NCBI GenBank assembly: GCA_022562455.1
Contig: JADFPG010000008.1
Span: forward strand, 1 to 38,872
Source: Fidelibacterota bacterium
GTDB lineage: Bacteria > Fidelibacterota > Marinisomatia > Marinisomatales > SCKK01
Direction of reading: 5' to 3'
Length of the DNA: 38,872 nucleotides
Shown in pieces: positions 34,782-38,872 of the stretch (positions are counted from its first letter, which is position 1; each line of letters begins with the position of its first letter). The notes under the pieces were generated by a model. That model worked only from the letters and a program-made list of their open reading frames with translations. It did no database searches and was not told the origin of the DNA. Position numbers and translations under genes: made by a program.

Positions 34782-36275
34782 TCATAGTTGAGAGGCCAGT
34801 TTCGTTTTCTGTACAACCTGTGCATATGATACTCCAAGCACTGCTGCCATTTCTTTTTTGTTATGTTGGTATTTCACAAGAAGAAAGGAAAAAAGGTCAT
34901 CCTCAAACTTCTTGTTCGCTTCCCTCCAGGTTAAAGGAACCAGGGATTCAATATACTGCTTGAAATAGGGGTTATCATGTAAACCCTCAAGGACCAAGCC
35001 CCGTTTGAGTCCAAGCTTTTTCTGGTATAGGAAATAGGTCCGGGGTTCAATCCCAAGCTTCTTACACATTTGAGGTGCATTTCGTGTCCGTTCCAGGTGA
35101 AGTGATAAGAGGACATTGTGAAAGAGATTCCGGATGTCCTTTAGGGATAGATCCATAGTAAAGCCAAAAACTTTATCCTTAATATTCACCTGAGGAATTC
35201 GTTGATTGTTTCTTAGAAACTCCACATAGGCATCCATGAGTTTCCTTCGGTATCCCATAAGCCTCAGACCCAGATCTAACTCTTTCTGAAGCTCAAGATA
35301 CCCCTGGCCATAGAAGTGATCTGCCAGACCCATTTCACCCAACTTCTCATAGCAGAGACCAAGTTTGTAGTAATCCTCAAAGGCCATATCCCGCATCTCA
35401 TAGCGTGTGGTAAGTTGCAGTGACTGACTGTGATAGGAAATTGCCTCACGATAATTGCCGCATTCGTACTCCAAAAAACCCAGATTTTGAAGGGCAAGGC
35501 TTAACAAATAAGGCGATAGGTCTTTCTGTATTTGTTCGATGAAAAGAGATCTGGCTTTATCATATTCACCTTTCTGTATCAACATCCAACCTTTATCATT
35601 CAATACCTCAAATCGATACTGAGGCAATGATTTCTCAATGGAAACTGCCAAAGCTTTATCATAGCATATATTTGCAGATTTATAGTCTTTAAGATTGATA
35701 TAAATTTCCCCAATATGTCTGTGGACACGTCCCAGGCGAACTTCATCATGCGTCTTTTTATAATGCTCTGCTGATTTATTTAGGAGCGCTAAGGAATGTG
35801 TTGGGTCATCGAACTTAAAACACAAACCAATGCAAGTTTTTATTCGCCAAATGAGTAGATCATTCTTCGTCATGGTTAATGCCGATTCCAGAACAGATAT
35901 CGATTCCTTTGTATAACCTAGTTTTCGCAACAAATTTGATATTTCCATATAGGTGTATGACATGACATCATCTGTGACATCTTGATCTAATGCTATGTTG
36001 AAAGCGGCAAACGCTTTCCGGTAATTCCCATTGAATGTATAGATACCACCAAGACATGCCCAGGCGATTCCCAGAAGATTTGGATCCTCAAGTTTCAAAA
36101 TATGGGATACATCATCTATGGCACTTTTTTCGGAAATAAGATTCAAGCGATAAACAATCTCTGTCTTTTCTAAATACTGGTTAATTTGAATCCGATCAAT
36201 CAACTCTTCAGGAGAAGGCAATACCTCCATTGCGGGAAAAAGGTTTCGTATGTCATGTGGAATGAGATTGACCAT
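34782..36275 (-). CDS. TPR protein with two predicted C-terminal Fis-like helix-turn-helix segments
   Basis: A 497-residue cytoplasmic regulator. Seen: TPR-type helical repeats over about residues 65-335 (AWACLGGIYTFNGNYRKAFA, GWMLIQKGEYDKARSLF, YYKLGLCYEKLGEMGLADHF), a linker, then two stretches that each look like a Fis-type DNA-binding helix-turn-helix: DLSLKDIRNLFHNVLLSLHLE with CKKLGIEPRTYFLYQKKLGL (about 375-423), and FEDDLFSFLLVKYQHNKKEM with AVLGVSYAQVVQKTKLA (about 457-494). Fis-like domains usually end sigma-54 activators, but the AAA+ domain is absent here. I infer a transcription factor sensing a partner through its TPRs, linked with the downstream receiver protein. Confidence 0.8.
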   Translation of the reverse strand: MVNLIPHDIRNLFPAMEVLPSPEELIDRIQINQYLEKTEIVYRLNLISEKSAIDDVSHILKLEDPNLLGIAWACLGGIYTFNGNYRKAFAAFNIALDQDVTDDVMSYTYMEISNLLRKLGYTKESISVLESALTMTKNDLLIWRIKTCIGLCFKFDDPTHSLALLNKSAEHYKKTHDEVRLGRVHRHIGEIYINLKDYKSANICYDKALAVSIEKSLPQYRFEVLNDKGWMLIQKGEYDKARSLFIEQIQKDLSPYLLSLALQNLGFLEYECGNYREAISYHSQSLQLTTRYEMRDMAFEDYYKLGLCYEKLGEMGLADHFYGQGYLELQKELDLGLRLMGYRRKLMDAYVEFLRNNQRIPQVNIKDKVFGFTMDLSLKDIRNLFHNVLLSLHLERTRNAPQMCKKLGIEPRTYFLYQKKLGLKRGLVLEGLHDNPYFKQYIESLVPLTWREANKKFEDDLFSFLLVKYQHNKKEMAAVLGVSYAQVVQKTKLASQL

Positions 36276-36640
36276 TTTTATTTATCCTTTATCTTCGAAA
36301 TGGTTATACATTCTGTTTGTGGATAACACAACAGGTGAGAAGTCCCTATTTCCCTTAACTGAATAAAGATTCGGAAATAAAACTGGTAAAATCTTTAGTA
36401 GACATTTGATGTTAGTTATCATTGTATCTTATTTACTCTTAACTCATATTAAGGTATAATTCTTTAAAGATCAAGATTTATTTTTAATTTTATTAAATAT
36501 TTTTCTCTATATATAAATTTATGGTGATAATTTACACTACGTTGGTGACGGCTCCTGCATATAACCTTGCAATTGAAATAAATCAAATATGGTCGTAAAC
36601 TAATTTATTCATTTGTCGCATGGATAGCAGATGATCTGAT
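36276..36640. other. Divergent intergenic region, TPR regulator / metallopeptidase gene
   Basis: No gene is seen in 365 bases. It separates the minus-strand regulator from the plus-strand peptidase-barrel gene and is strongly AT-rich in 36380-36530. Both promoters should lie here, so the regulator could control the peptidase gene as well as itself. Confidence 0.4.
36303..36331 (-). promoter_or_regulatory. Possible sigma-70 promoter of the TPR regulator-receiver unit
   Basis: On the minus strand TTGTGT (36331-36326), a 17-base spacer and TATAAC (36308-36303) lie about 28 bases ahead of the ATG at 36275, with AAAGGAT before the start codon. The -10 box is five of six, the -35 only three of six, so this is a candidate only. 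Confidence 0.35.
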
Positions 36641-38872
36641 ATGACTAAGCAGTTACACTCTCTTTTCGGAATTCTACCGGTTTGGCTTTTTGTTTTGACA
36701 AACCCGTTGGAATCACAACTATCGTCATTACAACATGAACCACATTTGAATTGGCGTGTCCTCTACACACAGCATTTCTTGATCTATTACCCGGCTGAAT
36801 TTGAGGAGCTGGGTCATAAAATAGCAACTATCTGCGAAGAAGTATATGAACCCATCAGTCGTTCTTTGAATTACTATCCAAGTAGAACACACGTGATCGT
36901 ACATACGCGCATCGATTTCTCTGATGCTATAGTCTCTTTCTTACCATGGCAAATAGAATTGTTTGTTACAGAACCTCAAGGGAATATTATTGGTTCAGGT
37001 GACTTATGGCTAAAGGTACTTATCGCACATGAATTTACTCACATTGTGCATTTGCGGAAGCACAAAGGACTTTCGACACTTACCTATCCCCTACTGGGCA
37101 ATTTCAATGCTCTCTGGCAATTGATCGGACCGATGTGGTTTTCCGAAGGTGTAGCTACACTCAATGAAAGCCGGTACAGCTCTGGTGGTAGGGGACGAAC
37201 TCCTTTCCATTGGATGCAGATGGCCGCACCTATTCGAGCAGGCAGGCCATGGCGCTTGGAGAACACAAACTATCGTAGTCGCAGGCGCATGCCACAAAAA
37301 CACATGAAATATATCTCAGGGTATTATCTATCGTATTATGTAAGTGAACAGTATGGTTCCGATGTCTGGACTAAAATCTTGGACCGATATACGGCATTCC
37401 CTCTTTTTGGGTTTGGCAGGGCAGTCAAGTCTGTCACTGGGAAAAGTATAAAACAGATATATAATGAAATGTTGGAGGGATTTGACACTCAAGGCATCAA
37501 TCGAGATTCCTTTGCTCCGCCAGAACAGATATGGCGAATGCCAAAAAATCCTGAAGATCAACATTCACCTCGTTGGGTGGATCAGGATCATTTGATGATA
37601 TATCGAAAGAGTTTCGATGATCTACCCGAGCTGACATTGATTGATCGCTCAGGCAGATCTCAACAAATTCGGGTACGTCGCCTGGCTAAAATAGATAACA
37701 GCTTCACAATAGGGAAGACAGTTCTGGTATGGGCTGAATTGCATCCACACTCACGCTTTTCCGCAACGATCTTTTCTGATTTGAAATTTTATGATCAGCG
37801 AACCGGAAAAGTCCGAGCCTTAACTCACAACGCACGACTATATAGTCCGGATTTATCACCGGATGAAACGCGAGTTGTAGCTATCCAGACAGCGCTGCCA
37901 ACAACGCGATTGGTTACAGTTTCCCTGAAAGATGGAGAAGTCAGTACAGTTTTGGATATTCCGTATACTACTATTTTAAATCCTAGATGGTCACCAGATG
38001 GGGAATGGATTGCCTTTGCACTCAAAGATTCAACTGGTCAGCAGGACATTGCCATAGTGGAGATTCGAACGGGTCGTTGGCGTTATCTTTATCCGCCTGA
38101 TATCCCCCACGACAACAACCCGTGTTGGACCCCGGACAGTCGATATGTTCTGTATACATCGGATTTATCGGGTATCTTCAATATTTGGGCTGTAGAAGTT
38201 ACCACCGGCAGGCGCTGGATGGTCTCTGACTCAGAATTTGGAGCATTTACTCCTGATGTCTCTCCGTATGGTGATGAATTGGCTTTTAAGAACTATACTT
38301 ACACAGGTTTCATCGCAGTAACCATATTGCTGGATTCGACCCGATGGTTAGAAAAATCTGCTGTTCAGTCATACAAAAATCCGCTCAAATTTTCAGCCAG
38401 AGATACAGCCAACCTGATATCCGGTCAGCCCTCCATCATTCCTTCAAAAATAACAGCATATCAACCGTGGAAACAGATTCTATTACCTCAGGGATGGATT
38501 CCATTTCCTTTTGAAGATGAAAACGGTGGTGCAGTTGCGTTGTTTGCTATCAGTCAAGATGTACTTCATCGCAATATCTGGCAGGGAAGTTTCGGATTGT
38601 CACCCAAAACTCTTCGCACCACAGTTGATTTCAGTTATACGTATCGAGGCTGGTGGCCAGAACTTAATGTTCGAGCTTATTCTTTGCCTGTACGGGTTTC
38701 GGATGGGAATGCCACGGGTTGGTGGCGAAAGCGCGGTATCGAAATTACTGCATCACTACCCCTTGTACTTGAAAGCAATGCCTATGAAACCTTTTTCCAA
38801 CCCGTATTTCGACTAAAGCATCACACCAAGAGCCGTTCCCCTGGAACTATCTATCCAAAGCTTAAAAATTAT
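36641..38872 (+). CDS. Secreted metallopeptidase / TolB-like propeller / outer-membrane barrel fusion (3' end outside window)
   Basis: An open frame of 744 codons with no stop before the window ends. Seen: signal peptide (about 1-29), then a gluzincin-type peptidase domain with HEFTH (His130, Glu131, His134) and the third ligand in WFSEGVA (Glu169); a TolB/PD40 propeller (about 325-560) with SPDLSPDETRVV, NPRWSPDGEWIAFAL and NPCWTPDSRYVLYTSD; then a region with amphipathic strands (RNIWQGSFGLSP, VDFSYTYRGWWPEL) that looks like the start of an outer-membrane barrel. The start ATG at 36641 is preceded in frame by TGA at 36632. The plan suggests a peptidase anchored at the outer membrane. It may be under the adjacent TPR regulator. 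Substrate unknown. Confidence 0.88.
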   Translation, partial: MTKQLHSLFGILPVWLFVLTNPLESQLSSLQHEPHLNWRVLYTQHFLIYYPAEFEELGHKIATICEEVYEPISRSLNYYPSRTHVIVHTRIDFSDAIVSFLPWQIELFVTEPQGNIIGSGDLWLKVLIAHEFTHIVHLRKHKGLSTLTYPLLGNFNALWQLIGPMWFSEGVATLNESRYSSGGRGRTPFHWMQMAAPIRAGRPWRLENTNYRSRRRMPQKHMKYISGYYLSYYVSEQYGSDVWTKILDRYTAFPLFGFGRAVKSVTGKSIKQIYNEMLEGFDTQGINRDSFAPPEQIWRMPKNPEDQHSPRWVDQDHLMIYRKSFDDLPELTLIDRSGRSQQIRVRRLAKIDNSFTIGKTVLVWAELHPHSRFSATIFSDLKFYDQRTGKVRALTHNARLYSPDLSPDETRVVAIQTALPTTRLVTVSLKDGEVSTVLDIPYTTILNPRWSPDGEWIAFALKDSTGQQDIAIVEIRTGRWRYLYPPDIPHDNNPCWTPDSRYVLYTSDLSGIFNIWAVEVTTGRRWMVSDSEFGAFTPDVSPYGDELAFKNYTYTGFIAVTILLDSTRWLEKSAVQSYKNPLKFSARDTANLISGQPSIIPSKITAYQPWKQILLPQGWIPFPFEDENGGAVALFAISQDVLHRNIWQGSFGLSPKTLRTTVDFSYTYRGWWPELNVRAYSLPVRVSDGNATGWWRKRGIEITASLPLVLESNAYETFFQPVFRLKHHTKSRSPGTIYPKLKNY

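Overview
The window looks like a chromosomal segment (roughly 40 % GC by eye) from a Gram-negative bacterium of the Fibrobacterota-Chlorobiota-Bacteroidota (FCB) neighbourhood or a related candidate phylum such as Marinimicrobia. The evidence is an outer-membrane-rich gene set (an Omp85-type barrel, a giant predicted barrel protein, a peptidase/propeller/barrel fusion), a DUF4837-type lipoprotein, GroEL with a GGM-type tail, and dense minus-strand operons. The phylum is an inference. No rRNA, tRNA, CRISPR array, prophage or intact insertion sequence was seen.

Left end (1-3.2 kb) is a scarred accessory region. It holds a truncated duplicate of a methyltransferase gene, the intact copy, a decayed IS1595-type transposase fused in frame to a decayed C-terminus of an oligopeptide ABC-transporter ATPase, and an intact, very AT-rich AprA-like methyltransferase gene. 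The last two look like a transferred Bacteroidota-type segment.

3.3-14.1 kb is a minus-strand envelope block. In transcription order it runs: zinc-ribbon membrane protein, lgt, NHL-like propeller, 1,146-residue barrel protein, Omp85-like barrel, RNase R, then (after a repeat) a DUF4837 lipoprotein. Most junctions overlap or nearly abut, which suggests coupled translation. Two starts are odd: the propeller gene has no ATG/GTG/TTG before its signal peptide, and the Omp85-like gene seems to take its ribosome-binding site and start from an inserted repeat.

14.1-21.7 kb carries a repeat cluster, a pair of small unknown genes, and then a minus-strand run: folB, folK, deoxynucleoside kinase, small membrane protein, DoxX, zinc-type dehydrogenase, class II aldolase, mtnA, mtaD. 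The last four form a plausible pathway for salvaging 5'-methylthioadenosine and 5'-deoxyadenosine through a dihydroxyacetone-phosphate shunt.

21.7-24.5 kb has groS-groL with a CIRCE-like operator and a clear terminator, then a dUTPase flanked by small palindromic repeats. 24.7-33.7 kb has an APC permease, an MscS channel, a YwqK/MORN-type repeat lipoprotein, a strictosidine-synthase-like gene broken by one in-frame TGA, an aminotransferase, and an unusual 782-residue transketolase-like enzyme.

34-38.9 kb has a decayed ComM/YifB remnant, a CheY-like receiver following a TPR regulator with two predicted Fis-like helix-turn-helix segments, and a plus-strand secreted metallopeptidase/propeller/barrel gene that runs off the window. 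Dispersed short repeats recur in many intergenic gaps, each a hairpin often next to a run of degenerate short words.
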